A stretch of 64,000 bases of DNA from Deferribacteraceae bacterium UBA6799 (GTDB lineage: Bacteria > Chrysiogenota > Deferribacteres > Deferribacterales > Geovibrionaceae): contig DKFJ01000004.1 of assembly GCA_002452335.1 (NCBI GenBank), positions 103,308-167,307 of the forward strand. Direction: 5' to 3'. This document shows positions 43,741 to 53,325 of the stretch, piece by piece (the first letter of the stretch is position 1; every line of letters starts with the position of its first letter). The position numbers and the translations under genes were made by a program. The notes below the pieces were generated by a model. The model made no database searches, was not told the origin of the DNA, and worked only from the letters and a program-made list of their open reading frames with translations.

Positions 43741-45381
43741 TTACTGCTGATAGTTATACTTCTGATCCTCTTTCTTAACCCACCAGTCATCCTGATTATA
43801 AGATATTCCTGCGGGAGCTGGAGATACCTCATGGAATCTCTTGCTGATGGTGACAAGAGCCTGCGGAACATACAGGAATGTATAGGGCTGATCCTCAGCC
43901 AGAATCTCCTGCGCTTTATGATAAAAAACTTTTCTTTTTTCAGGATCGAACTCTTTTCTGCCTTCGATAATCAGCTTGTCCAGCTCGCTGTTCTTATAGC
44001 AGACGAAGTTCAGCTTCTGTCCGCCGCAGTTGGATGAGTGCCAGACATCATACATGTCCGGATCGTTGGTGATATTCCACCCCATAACCACAGCGTCGAA
44101 CTTCTGCTTGTTGATATATTCATTGATAAAGGTAGCCCACTCGAGAACACGGATATTGACCTTCACACCGATCTTTTCCCAGCTCTTCTGCATAACTTCG
44201 CAGATGCTCTGGCGGACAGTGTTCCCCTGATTTGTCATCAGTTCGAACTCCAGCTTTTTACCGTCTTTCGCCATTATGCCGTCCTTGCCCGGCTTGTAAC
44301 CGGCTTCCTCCAGCAGAGCTTTTGCCTTTTCCACGTTATATTCGTATTTTTTGACGTTGGGGTTATACCAGATAGTACCTGGTTTGAAAGGTCCGGTGGC
44401 GACATCCGCCAGTCCGAACATGATACCCTTTATGATATCCTCTTTCGGCGTGGCATATGAAAGCGCCTGACGCACACGTTTATCGGCGAACATGGGTTTA
44501 GCCAGATTATATCCGATATATGAATAGCCGAATGACAGATACTGATATTTGTCATACTGGCTGGTAAATCTCGGGTTGGTGTCGGTCTGTTTGGTCCATT
44601 GGAGCGGTGTCAGCCCCATGGTATCTATGGCGCCGTTCAGAAGCTCCAGAAAAGTGGTAGCCGTGTCCGGAATGATACGGAAAATGTATCTGTCCAGATA
44701 GGGTCTGCCTTTGAAATAGTCGTTGTTTGCCACCAGAGTGATGGACTCGCCGGCTTTCCACTCTAGAAACTTATAGGGACCTGTGCCTACCGGTTTTCTG
44801 AGCAGAGGTGATTTCGCCACGTCCTGCCCTTCCAGCAGATGGCTGGGAAGAACGGACATGCTCCAGCTGATCAGAGCGGGGGCGTAGGGTTCTCCGTAGG
44901 TCACCTTGACAGTGTAGTCGTCCAGCACATCGAAACTCTTAACCAGACGGAAGTCCGCGTCATAAGATGTGGGAGTCTTGGGGTCTATCATGAACTTGTA
45001 GGTGAATTCAACGTCTTTAGCGGTGAACGGCTTTCCGTCATGCCATTTCACATCTTTTCTCAGATGAAAAACAATGACCTTTCCGCCCTCTGTAATATCC
45101 CAGCTGCGGGCAAGATCGCCCACTATGTTGAGATCTTTGTCGTATTCCACCAGACCGTTGTAAATCTTGGAAGTGACACTGTGCGATGCGGAATCTGATG
45201 TGATATTCATTATAAGCCCGGTGGCGTCACCGAGGCTGGATTCCACAAAGGCGTCGCCTGTGACGGCGCCTTTTATATCTCTCTTCTTAAATGATTCCTC
45301 TTTTCCGCTGTTTTTGGAATCTTTCTGCCCGCAAGCGAACAGAGTGAGAACCAGCAGACAAACTAAGAGTTTTCTGATCAC
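43741..45381 (-). CDS. Peptide-type ABC transporter substrate-binding lipoprotein (SBP family 5)
   Basis: The 546-residue protein has a lipoprotein signal (L-T-L-F-A-C, with lipidated C17) and an SBP-5 fold. Family marks are W-H-D-G-K-P-F-T-A-K-D-V near residue 112 and G-T-G-P-Y-K near 200. It would bind peptides, nickel complexes or related ligands in the periplasm and pass them to the two permeases downstream. Its ATG overlaps the secG stop by four bases. Confidence 0.93.
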   Translation of the reverse strand: MIRKLLVCLLVLTLFACGQKDSKNSGKEESFKKRDIKGAVTGDAFVESSLGDATGLIMNITSDSASHSVTSKIYNGLVEYDKDLNIVGDLARSWDITEGGKVIVFHLRKDVKWHDGKPFTAKDVEFTYKFMIDPKTPTSYDADFRLVKSFDVLDDYTVKVTYGEPYAPALISWSMSVLPSHLLEGQDVAKSPLLRKPVGTGPYKFLEWKAGESITLVANNDYFKGRPYLDRYIFRIIPDTATTFLELLNGAIDTMGLTPLQWTKQTDTNPRFTSQYDKYQYLSFGYSYIGYNLAKPMFADKRVRQALSYATPKEDIIKGIMFGLADVATGPFKPGTIWYNPNVKKYEYNVEKAKALLEEAGYKPGKDGIMAKDGKKLEFELMTNQGNTVRQSICEVMQKSWEKIGVKVNIRVLEWATFINEYINKQKFDAVVMGWNITNDPDMYDVWHSSNCGGQKLNFVCYKNSELDKLIIEGRKEFDPEKRKVFYHKAQEILAEDQPYTFLYVPQALVTISKRFHEVSPAPAGISYNQDDWWVKKEDQKYNYQQ

Positions 45382-45698
45382 TTGGACTCCAAAGGAGCAG
45401 CGGGGGCTTTCTCAGCGGGGGCAGACTGCTCAGCGGGTGTCTGAAAAGTATCGATAACGCTGTTAGTGGTCTTCTGTGTGGACAGGATAGCCAGTGTCAG
45501 CGATGTTACCATGAAGAGTATAGCGATGACCGTTGTGACCTTGTTCATGATGTTAACAGGCGCTCCGGGACCGAAAACATCGCCGGCGCCGCCGCCGAAG
45601 GCAGAGCCCAGTGATGATCCCTTGCCAGACTGCATCAGAACGGCAATGATCAAAAGAAAACATACGAAAAGATGGATAGCAAGAACTACAGTATACAT
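45378..45698 (-). CDS. secG: Preprotein translocase subunit SecG
   Basis: SecG is a small inner-membrane part of the SecYEG channel. The 106-residue protein has two hydrophobic segments (about 3-22 and 52-72) joined by the conserved loop V-L-M-Q-S-G-K-G, G-S-A-F-G-G-G, then an Ala/Pro/Glu-rich tail. It lies 14 bases after tpiA, a common order in bacteria, and its stop overlaps the start of the peptide-binding lipoprotein. Confidence 0.94.
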   Translation of the reverse strand: MYTVVLAIHLFVCFLLIIAVLMQSGKGSSLGSAFGGGAGDVFGPGAPVNIMNKVTTVIAILFMVTSLTLAILSTQKTTNSVIDTFQTPAEQSAPAEKAPAAPLESK

Positions 45699-45712
45699 TA
45701 ATTTCTCCGAAG

Positions 45713-46474
45713 TTAGTTGTTAAAGTTGACTATCTTAATGAAGTCGCCGATATTCAGGCTTGCCCCGCCCACCAGCGCTCCGTCTATATTCTCTCTCAGC
45801 ATCAGCGCCCCGATATTATCGGGCTTCACGCTTCCGCCGTACAGAATTCTTGTTTTGTTGGCTACCACAGGACCATAAAGTTTGGAAAGCTGTTTTCTGA
45901 TGGCCGCGTGCATCTCTTCAGCGTCAACAGGTGTCGCTGTTTTTCCTGTTCCGATCGCCCACACAGGTTCATAGGCTATCGTTAAGTCCTGTATCCTGTC
46001 CATATCCACGCCTCTGAGTCCCATTCCGACCTGATACAGCACTTTTTCAACAGCCGTTCCAGCCTCTCTCTCCTCCAGTATCTCACCGACACAGAGTATC
46101 ACGCTGAGACCAAATCTGAGAGCCAGTCTTACCTTGGCATTTATCAGTACGTCTGTTTCGCCGAACAGGGCGCGTCTTTCGGAATGTCCGATGATGACGG
46201 TATCCGCTCCGGTGGAGAGGATCATATCAGCGCTGACCTCGCCTGTGAAGGCTCCTTTCTCCTGATCGGACATGTTCTGAGCCGCCACGGAGATAGGAAT
46301 GTTCATATCTTTTATTGTTTTTCTCACCATAGCCAGACTGCAGAAATCCGGAGCAACGCCCACATCCACAGTTCTGTAGTCTATCTTAACAGAGAGAAGC
46401 GAACGAACCAGATCGTCCGACTGCTTCATATCGAGGTTCATTTTCCAGTTTCCGAAAATAAGGGGTTTTCTCAT
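45713..46474 (-). CDS. tpiA: Triosephosphate isomerase
   Basis: TpiA interconverts dihydroxyacetone phosphate and glyceraldehyde-3-phosphate. The 253-residue TIM barrel has N-W-K-M-N near the start, the electrophilic histidine in IIGHSERR, the catalytic glutamate in AYEPVWAIGTG, and the phosphate loop ILYGGSVKPDN. It follows the bactofilin gene by eight bases and precedes secG. Confidence 0.97.
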   Translation of the reverse strand: MRKPLIFGNWKMNLDMKQSDDLVRSLLSVKIDYRTVDVGVAPDFCSLAMVRKTIKDMNIPISVAAQNMSDQEKGAFTGEVSADMILSTGADTVIIGHSERRALFGETDVLINAKVRLALRFGLSVILCVGEILEEREAGTAVEKVLYQVGMGLRGVDMDRIQDLTIAYEPVWAIGTGKTATPVDAEEMHAAIRKQLSKLYGPVVANKTRILYGGSVKPDNIGALMLRENIDGALVGGASLNIGDFIKIVNFNN

Positions 46475-46482
46475 AGTATCTC

Positions 46483-46857
46483 TTACTCCTCTTCGGACTT
46501 ATAGCTTACGCTGTCTTCAGCCATGCGGCAGTTACCGTTGAAGACAACGCCTTCCTCTATCTTCAGCACGGGTGTTATCACTGTACCAGTGACAAACGCG
46601 GGCTTATAGAGTTCAACTTTAGATTTAGCAACGATGGTTCCGTCAAATCTGCCGGAAATTTTAACATCGCCTGCGTCTATCTCAGCCTTCACATTGCCGG
46701 AGCCGGCTATGACCAGTGTATCTTCAGTTTTGATATTACCTTCGAAGTTGCCGTCGATCCTGACCAGACCGTCAAAGATCAGAGTCCCCTGAAAAGTGGT
46801 ATTTTTTCCGAGAAAAGCGTCTATTCCGCCGGTGTCTTTACCTTTTATCACTGTCAC
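46483..46857 (-). CDS. Bactofilin (polymer-forming cytoskeletal protein)
   Basis: Bactofilins polymerise without nucleotides into beta-helical filaments that guide cell-wall growth or scaffold other proteins. The 124-residue protein is almost wholly a right-handed beta-helix of short G-rich turns (G-T-L-I-F-D-G, V-R-I-D-G-N-F-E-G, V-K-I-S-G-R-F-D-G-T), flanked by short disordered ends. Size matches small bactofilins such as CcmA of Helicobacter. It overlaps parB by four bases. In Myxococcus, bactofilins encoded near parAB hold the Par complex, a possible parallel. Confidence 0.93.
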   Translation of the reverse strand: MTVIKGKDTGGIDAFLGKNTTFQGTLIFDGLVRIDGNFEGNIKTEDTLVIAGSGNVKAEIDAGDVKISGRFDGTIVAKSKVELYKPAFVTGTVITPVLKIEEGVVFNGNCRMAEDSVSYKSEEE

Positions 46858-47693
46858 TCTCCTCTTATCGTTCTGATGATCCTGTCCAGTTCATCGTCAC
46901 TGCTGTATTTTATTTCTATCGTGCCGCCGTCTTTGCGGCGCTTGATTTCTATCTTTGTTTTGAAAAACTCTTCCATCTCGCCTTTCAGGCTCATGAGAAA
47001 GATGTTTTCGTCCTCTTTTTTCTTCTCTTTTTCCGGCTTTTCTTTTTTAGACGCCAGTTTTTCGGTCTCACGCACGGAGAGACCATTTTCTATAATCTTT
47101 GTAAGTATTTCAATGATCTTGTGATCTGGAAGACCTATCAGGCATCTGGCGTGCCCTTCTGATATGAGCTTCTGCTCCAGAGCCTCCAGCACCCTCTGGG
47201 GCAGACCCAGAAGACGGATGGTGTTCGCCACGGCTGACCTGCTCTTGCCCACTACGTCCGCCACATCCTCCTGACGGTATCCATGTGTATCCATCAGATT
47301 CTTATAAGCTCTCGCCAGTTCCATAGCGCCCAGATCTTCTCTCTGGATGTTCTCTATGAGCGCCAGCTCCATCTGCTCGGAATCACGTGTCAGCTCCCTG
47401 ACCACCGCCGGAACTTTTTTGAGCCCTGCCAGCCCCGCCGCTCTCCAGCGTCTCTCACCCGCTATGATTATATAGAAGTCCTCGCCCTTTGCCAGAACGA
47501 TGGGCTGGATGATGCCGTTTCTCCTGACAGACTCGGTGAGCTCCGCCAGAGCCTCCTCGTCAAAAACCTTTCTGGGCTGATCGGGGTTAGGCATTATTTC
47601 GGAGATATCTATCTCGCTCACCATCTTTCCCGATCTGTCCGCTCTGGGCGGAATCAGGGACTCGAGCCCTTTTCCCAGTGAGTTTTTCTTCAT
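46854..47693 (-). CDS. parB: Chromosome partitioning protein ParB (Spo0J)
   Basis: ParB binds parS sites near the origin, spreads as a CTP-dependent clamp and works with ParA. The 279-residue protein has the CTP-binding boxes PIVLAKGEDFYIIIAGERR and ENIQREDLGAMELA. A helix-turn-helix (GYRQEDVADVVGKSRSAVAN) and a C-terminal dimer domain complete it. Its start overlaps the parA stop by one base (TGATG) and its end overlaps the bactofilin start. No parS site was found in the window. Confidence 0.96.
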   Translation of the reverse strand: MKKNSLGKGLESLIPPRADRSGKMVSEIDISEIMPNPDQPRKVFDEEALAELTESVRRNGIIQPIVLAKGEDFYIIIAGERRWRAAGLAGLKKVPAVVRELTRDSEQMELALIENIQREDLGAMELARAYKNLMDTHGYRQEDVADVVGKSRSAVANTIRLLGLPQRVLEALEQKLISEGHARCLIGLPDHKIIEILTKIIENGLSVRETEKLASKKEKPEKEKKKEDENIFLMSLKGEMEEFFKTKIEIKRRKDGGTIEIKYSSDDELDRIIRTIRGE

Positions 47694-48454
47694 CAGATCC
47701 TCTCCAGCATCTCTTTGGCAAGGTCTATGTAGCTGACTGCGCCTTTGGATTTTACATCATATTCTATAATTGACTGACCGAAGCTGGGCGCCTCGCTCAG
47801 ACGGACGTTTCTGGGGATTATGGTCTGAAACAGGCTTTCGCTGAAATATTCCTCCACCTGTCTCTGTACCTCTTTGGAAAGATTGTTTCTGGGGTCGTGC
47901 ATGGTCAGCAGGATGCCTTCCAGACTGAGATCTTCGTTCAGACTCTCACGGATCAGACGCACAGTGTTCAGAAGCTGACCCAGCCCCTCCATAGCATAAT
48001 ATTCGCACTGCATGGGGATCAGAACGGAATCTGCCGCCGTCAGCGAATTGACAGTGAGCAGACCCAGCGAAGGCGGGCAGTCGATTATAACCACCTTGTA
48101 ATCGTCCTTCACTTTTCCCAGCGCTTTTTTCAGCTTGGTCTCTCTGGATATCTCGGTAACCAGCTCCACCTCTGCGGCGGACAGGTTGATATCACCCGGC
48201 AGAATATACAGATTCTCCACATTAGTGGGGCGGATGGCATTCTCAGCCTCCGCTCTGCCTATCAGCACGTCATAGATGGACGCGTCCCCTTCGTTCAGAG
48301 ACACACCAAGACCGCTGGTGGCGTTTCCCTGAGGATCCATATCCACCACGAGAACCTTTGCCTCGGCAAAAGCCAGCGCAGAGCCCAGATTGATGGCGGT
48401 TGTGGTCTTGCCGACCCCGCCTTTTTGGTTTGCTATTGCTATAATTTTTCCCAT
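47693..48454 (-). CDS. parA: Chromosome partitioning ATPase ParA (Soj)
   Basis: ParA is a deviant Walker-type ATPase that binds DNA and drives movement of ParB-parS complexes. The 253-residue protein has the deviant Walker A NQKGGVGKTTTAINL at residues 9-23, DMDPQGNATSGLG and the Walker B VVIIDCPPSLG. Its size and close match to chromosomal Soj, and the absence of an N-terminal HTH, point to the chromosomal type. It heads parA-parB-bactofilin-tpiA-secG. Confidence 0.96.
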   Translation of the reverse strand: MGKIIAIANQKGGVGKTTTAINLGSALAFAEAKVLVVDMDPQGNATSGLGVSLNEGDASIYDVLIGRAEAENAIRPTNVENLYILPGDINLSAAEVELVTEISRETKLKKALGKVKDDYKVVIIDCPPSLGLLTVNSLTAADSVLIPMQCEYYAMEGLGQLLNTVRLIRESLNEDLSLEGILLTMHDPRNNLSKEVQRQVEEYFSESLFQTIIPRNVRLSEAPSFGQSIIEYDVKSKGAVSYIDLAKEMLERI

Positions 48455-48488
48455 TAGTCTTACAGCCTAATAAATAACAGAGTAAAAA

Positions 48489-49310
48489 TCAAGCGAGTTT
48501 ATTTTTAAATGATTTACTTAATTTGTCATATGTGATGAAAAAGAAAAAACTGACTGATGAAACAGCTATTATACTGGCTCCGGAAGTCAGGTTGAACACA
48601 TATGAACAATAAAGCCCGGCAAGGGTGAAAACAAGCGACAGAAGGCTGGATATCACCATCATCTTTTTCAGAGACGCAGACCACCTCTCCGCTATAAAAG
48701 GAGGAATGGTGAGCATAGCGATGATAAGTATCAGCCCCACCACACGGATGAGAAGCACAACAGCCAAAGCGCACATAACCAGCATAACAGTATAAACCAG
48801 CCCCGTGCGCACGCCCATGCTGGCGGCGTATTCTGTGTCGAAGCTCACTGCGTGGATCTGTCTGTAGTAAGCAAGAATATATATTATGATAACAGCGTCC
48901 AGAACCGCCATGAACACAAGGTCGGTGTCCGGCACAGCCAGTATGCTTCCGAAAAGGTAGCTCATCAGATCAACACCGTATCCGGGCGTCAGATCAACCA
49001 GTATGATCCCGAACGCCATTCCGAACGCCCACATGGCGCCTATCACGGTATCCGCTCTCTGTTTGTTGTTAAGCGTTATCAGCGCCATCACCACAGCGGC
49101 GACAACAGCAAAAAATCCCGCTCCCAGAAGAGGGGATATCCCCAGAAAGAACGCCAGTCCCACCCCGCCGTAAGCTGTGTGGGCTATCCCTCCGGATATG
49201 AAGACTATGCGGTTCACAACCACCAGCGACCCTATTATTCCGCATGCGATGGACGCCAGTATACCCGCCATTATGGCGTTCTGTATGAATCCGTATTGCA
49301 AAATATCCAT
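48489..49310 (-). CDS. Metal ABC transporter permease, ZnuB/MntB-like
   Basis: The 273-residue inner-membrane protein has about eight hydrophobic segments. It shows the ABC-3 family pattern G-G-I-A-H-T-A-Y-G-G-V-G-L-A near the start and R-V-V-G-L-I-L-I-I-A-M-L-T-I-P-P in the C-terminal half. This family transports zinc, manganese or iron. Its start overlaps the ATPase gene by one base (TGATG). No metal-binding lipoprotein (ZnuA/MntC) is encoded in the window. Confidence 0.92.
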   Translation of the reverse strand: MDILQYGFIQNAIMAGILASIACGIIGSLVVVNRIVFISGGIAHTAYGGVGLAFFLGISPLLGAGFFAVVAAVVMALITLNNKQRADTVIGAMWAFGMAFGIILVDLTPGYGVDLMSYLFGSILAVPDTDLVFMAVLDAVIIIYILAYYRQIHAVSFDTEYAASMGVRTGLVYTVMLVMCALAVVLLIRVVGLILIIAMLTIPPFIAERWSASLKKMMVISSLLSLVFTLAGLYCSYVFNLTSGASIIAVSSVSFFFFITYDKLSKSFKNKLA

Positions 49311-50086
49311 CAGTCGTGCTCCTTCAGAACCCTGTGGGGGTGTCCGTGGGCTATCAGCTCCAGAGGGCAGTCCTCCTGCATCTCAGGAGTAACCCCGTAT
49401 GCCTCGTGAAGCATGTCGTGGGTGACCTCCGCCTCATCGTGCTTGTGCAGTGTTTTCGACACGCACGCAACGGATGTGGCGTATTTCGGTATTATCGTCA
49501 GGTCGTGGCTGACAACCACCACCGTCATTTTCTTATTCAGTTTAGCGAGCAGGTCATATATCCTGACCTGTCCCTCCATATCCACGCTGGAAGCGGGCTC
49601 GTCCAGAAAGAGAAGCTCCGGCTCGGAAGCCAGCGCCCTGGCCATCAGCACACGCTGTCTCTGTCCGCCGGACAGATCGTCCATGCGGTTCTTCGCCACG
49701 TTCAGTATCTGGAGCTCGTCCAGAACGCCTCTGATGAATTCCCTGTCCTCCGGCTTTGTGCGTCCGCCCTTCACCAGCATCCTGCCCATCAGCGCCGCTT
49801 CCTCCACTGTTATGGGAAAGCCCCTGCCGGCAGTAACATTCTGCGGAACATAGCCCACTTTCTTCGAAATGCCCGGTCGCTGTCCGAATATTTTTATATC
49901 ACCTGAATCAGCCTTCAGTATTCCCAGCAGAATTTTCAGCAGGGTGCTTTTGCCCCCGCCGTTGGGTCCGATAACGGTCAGAAACTCACCGCCGGCGATA
50001 TCGAATGAGACATCCCGCAGAACTTCCTGAGATCCGTATGCAAAATTGAGATTCCTGACACTGACAACAATGTTTTTATCAGACAT
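49310..50086 (-). CDS. Metal ABC transporter ATP-binding protein, ZnuC-like
   Basis: The 258-residue ATPase has Walker A (GPNGGGKST), the signature LSGGQRQRVLMARALA, and Walker B (LLFLDEPAS). The C-terminus carries repeated histidines (L-H-K-H-D-E, A-H-G-H-P-H), as in several zinc transport ATPases. It pairs with the ABC-3 permease downstream. A palindrome overlaps the -35 zone of its likely promoter, so metal-responsive control is possible. Confidence 0.92.
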   Translation of the reverse strand: MSDKNIVVSVRNLNFAYGSQEVLRDVSFDIAGGEFLTVIGPNGGGKSTLLKILLGILKADSGDIKIFGQRPGISKKVGYVPQNVTAGRGFPITVEEAALMGRMLVKGGRTKPEDREFIRGVLDELQILNVAKNRMDDLSGGQRQRVLMARALASEPELLFLDEPASSVDMEGQVRIYDLLAKLNKKMTVVVVSHDLTIIPKYATSVACVSKTLHKHDEAEVTHDMLHEAYGVTPEMQEDCPLELIAHGHPHRVLKEHD

Positions 50087-50138
50087 TTCGCCGCCCTAAA
50101 AAGCACTATCCCCCGCCGGATGGCAGGGGACAGATAAG

Positions 50139-50167
50139 ATTATATCAAAAAACGCGGTAAATTACCG
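50139..50167 (-). promoter_or_regulatory. Promoter and palindrome ahead of the metal ABC operon
   Basis: On the minus strand a consensus TATAAT (50144-50139) lies 52 bases upstream of the ATPase start. CGGTAA-A-TTACCG (50155-50167), a perfect 6-1-6 palindrome, covers the place of the -35 box. The layout fits a repressor site. It does not match a Fur, Zur or MntR consensus that I can name. Confidence 0.45.
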
Positions 50168-50172
50168 TATCA

Positions 50173-50940
50173 TTAAAGACCGATGATGTTATATCCGTTG
50201 TCCACATAGATCACCTCACCTGTGACGGCGGATGACAGATCGCTGGCGAGATAAACGGCTGTTTTGCCAACGTCTTCCTGTGTGCAGTTGTCACGCAGGG
50301 GAGCGTTCTCAGCTATGTGGTTGAAGATTTTTTTGAAGTCGGATATTCCGGCTGCCGCCAGAGTTTTTATGGGACCTGCGGATATAGCGTTCACCCTGAT
50401 CTTGTTTACGCCCAGATCAGCGGCGAGATATCTTGTGGATGCTTCCAGAGCAGCCTTGGCTACGCCCATAACGTTATAGTTTTTAATAACTCTCTCTGCG
50501 CCCAGATATGACATGCAGATGATGCTTCCGCCTTCGTTCATGAGAGGCTCGGCATACTTTGTGATGGCAACGAGAGAATAGGCGCTGATGTCCAGAGCCA
50601 TTTTGAAATCGTCACGCTTGGTATCCACATATCTGTCTTTCAGAGCGTCTCCGGGAGCGTATGCCACAGAGTGAATGAGGATATCGAATTTTCCCCATTT
50701 CTCCTTCACTGTGTTCATGCACGCTTCTATCTCTTCATCCTTGGTAACATCGCAGGGCACGATAAACTTGCCCCCGAGTTCCTCGGAAACTTTTTCCACT
50801 CTGCTCAAAAGTTTTTCGCCGGCATAGCTGAAGGCAACCTCAGCACCCTGCTCAATAAAATTTCTGGAGATGGCATAGGCTATGCTTTTATTATTCGCTA
50901 CACCAAATACCAGTGCTTTTTTTCCTTGAAGAAGTCCCAT
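50173..50940 (-). CDS. fabI: Enoyl-[acyl-carrier-protein] reductase (NADH)
   Basis: FabI reduces the enoyl-ACP double bond, the last step of each fatty acid elongation round. The 255-residue SDR has the FabI-type nucleotide site GVANNKSIAYAI, the active-site Y-x6-K in N-Y-N-V-M-G-V-A-K, S-A-G-P-I-K-T-L-A-A and the C-terminal Y-V-D-N-G-Y-N-I. The usual tyrosine of C-M-S-Y-L-G is present. It follows radA by 12 bases. Confidence 0.95.
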   Translation of the reverse strand: MGLLQGKKALVFGVANNKSIAYAISRNFIEQGAEVAFSYAGEKLLSRVEKVSEELGGKFIVPCDVTKDEEIEACMNTVKEKWGKFDILIHSVAYAPGDALKDRYVDTKRDDFKMALDISAYSLVAITKYAEPLMNEGGSIICMSYLGAERVIKNYNVMGVAKAALEASTRYLAADLGVNKIRVNAISAGPIKTLAAAGISDFKKIFNHIAENAPLRDNCTQEDVGKTAVYLASDLSSAVTGEVIYVDNGYNIIGL

Positions 50941-50952
50941 TCTTTACTCCTG

Positions 50953-52296
50953 TTAAAGCATATCAAGAAATGATGATATATCCCTAGTTAAAACGATTTC
51001 TATCTCTTTGTCAAACTCGACTTTCTCAGGGAGATAAAATTTTCTTATCCCCATTTTATAACATTCAGCCACACGGCTCTTCATATTCGAAACGGTTCGT
51101 ATGCTACCTGTCAGCCCTACCTCGCCAATGAAGGTGGTTTTAGGCGATACCGCCCTCTCTCTGTATGATGACGTTATAGCGGCGCACAGAGCCAGATCAG
51201 CGCTGGTCTCCGTTATCTTCATCCCGCCGGCCACGTTCACATAAACATCGCTTCCCGCCAGATTGAGCCCGCCCTTTTTGTCCAGAACGGCGAGCAGCAT
51301 ATTCATCCTATTGACGTCTATGCCCATGGCGTTTCTTTTGGGAAACTGATAGAAGGTCGGGGCTACAAGCGCCTGTACCTCCACCAGAAAAGCTCTGGTG
51401 CCCTCTATCACAGGTACGTTTATCTTGCCAGCCGTCTTGTCGGCGGTATCATCGGCAAAGCAGTAATCTTTCAGCTCTATCAGCCCTTTGTCGCTCATCT
51501 CAAATATACCCACTTCGTTTGTGGGACCGAACCTGTTCTTGACAGACCTCAGTATGCGCAGACCCCTGTTATAGTCGCCCTCGAAATAGAGCACGGTGTC
51601 CACCAGATGTTCCAGCAGTTTTGGTCCGGCTATATATCCGTCCTTAGTCACCTGACCGACTATCATAACGGTTATCCCGCGGCTCTTTGCCGTCTCCACC
51701 ATCCTATAGGTAACGTGGCGCACCTGCCCCACTGTTCCCGCCGCCGAGTTCAGGTCTGCTGAGGCTATTGTCTGTATGGAATCCATGACAACATAGTCGT
51801 ATCTCTGCTCGTCCATGGCGCTTAAAACGTCTTCCAGACTGTTGGTCGGCAGAATCTGTATATCTGCGGTACCTGTGCCCAGCCTGTCCGCTCTCAGCTT
51901 GATCTGTGATGATGATTCCTCGCCGGAAACATACAGCACTTTTTTATTTCCACGGGTCAGTATGCCCGCTGTCTGTAACATTATAGTGGATTTGCCTATG
52001 CCCGGCTCGCCGCCCACCAGTATAACAGAACCCTTAACCAGTCCGCCGCCCAGCACCTGATCCAGCTCGGATATCCCTGTGCCTGTGCGCTCCGTCTCCA
52101 GCCCCTTCACATCTCTGAGGTTGGCGGGTTTCACCCTCGGTTCGTGTCTGGCGCCTTTAGACGATGACGATACCTCAGGTTCCTCTATCTCCTCGGCAAA
52201 GCTGCTCCAGCTTCCGCATTCGGGACATTTGCCTATCCAGCCCGGCGAAACGTATCCGCAGGACTGACAGACGTAACGGCTTTTTTTCTTCGCCAT
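50953..52296 (-). CDS. radA: DNA repair protein RadA (Sms)
   Basis: RadA is a RecA-like branch-migration helicase for recombination intermediates. The 447-residue protein has an N-terminal zinc finger (YVCQSCGYVSPGW then KCPECGSW), Walker A (GGEPGIGKST), the RadA signature KNRFGPTNEVG and a C-terminal Lon-protease-like domain (about 290-447). It starts directly after the ruvB stop with no gap, so the two recombination genes are coupled. Confidence 0.96.
   Translation of the reverse strand: MAKKKSRYVCQSCGYVSPGWIGKCPECGSWSSFAEEIEEPEVSSSSKGARHEPRVKPANLRDVKGLETERTGTGISELDQVLGGGLVKGSVILVGGEPGIGKSTIMLQTAGILTRGNKKVLYVSGEESSSQIKLRADRLGTGTADIQILPTNSLEDVLSAMDEQRYDYVVMDSIQTIASADLNSAAGTVGQVRHVTYRMVETAKSRGITVMIVGQVTKDGYIAGPKLLEHLVDTVLYFEGDYNRGLRILRSVKNRFGPTNEVGIFEMSDKGLIELKDYCFADDTADKTAGKINVPVIEGTRAFLVEVQALVAPTFYQFPKRNAMGIDVNRMNMLLAVLDKKGGLNLAGSDVYVNVAGGMKITETSADLALCAAITSSYRERAVSPKTTFIGEVGLTGSIRTVSNMKSRVAECYKMGIRKFYLPEKVEFDKEIEIVLTRDISSFLDML

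Positions 52297-53325
<1,029 letters not shown>

Noticed and set aside
47384..47389. CACGTG core resembling part of a parS site inside parB
   Set aside because: The parS consensus is TGTTNCACGTGNAACA; only the central six bases match here and the flanks do not form the palindrome.
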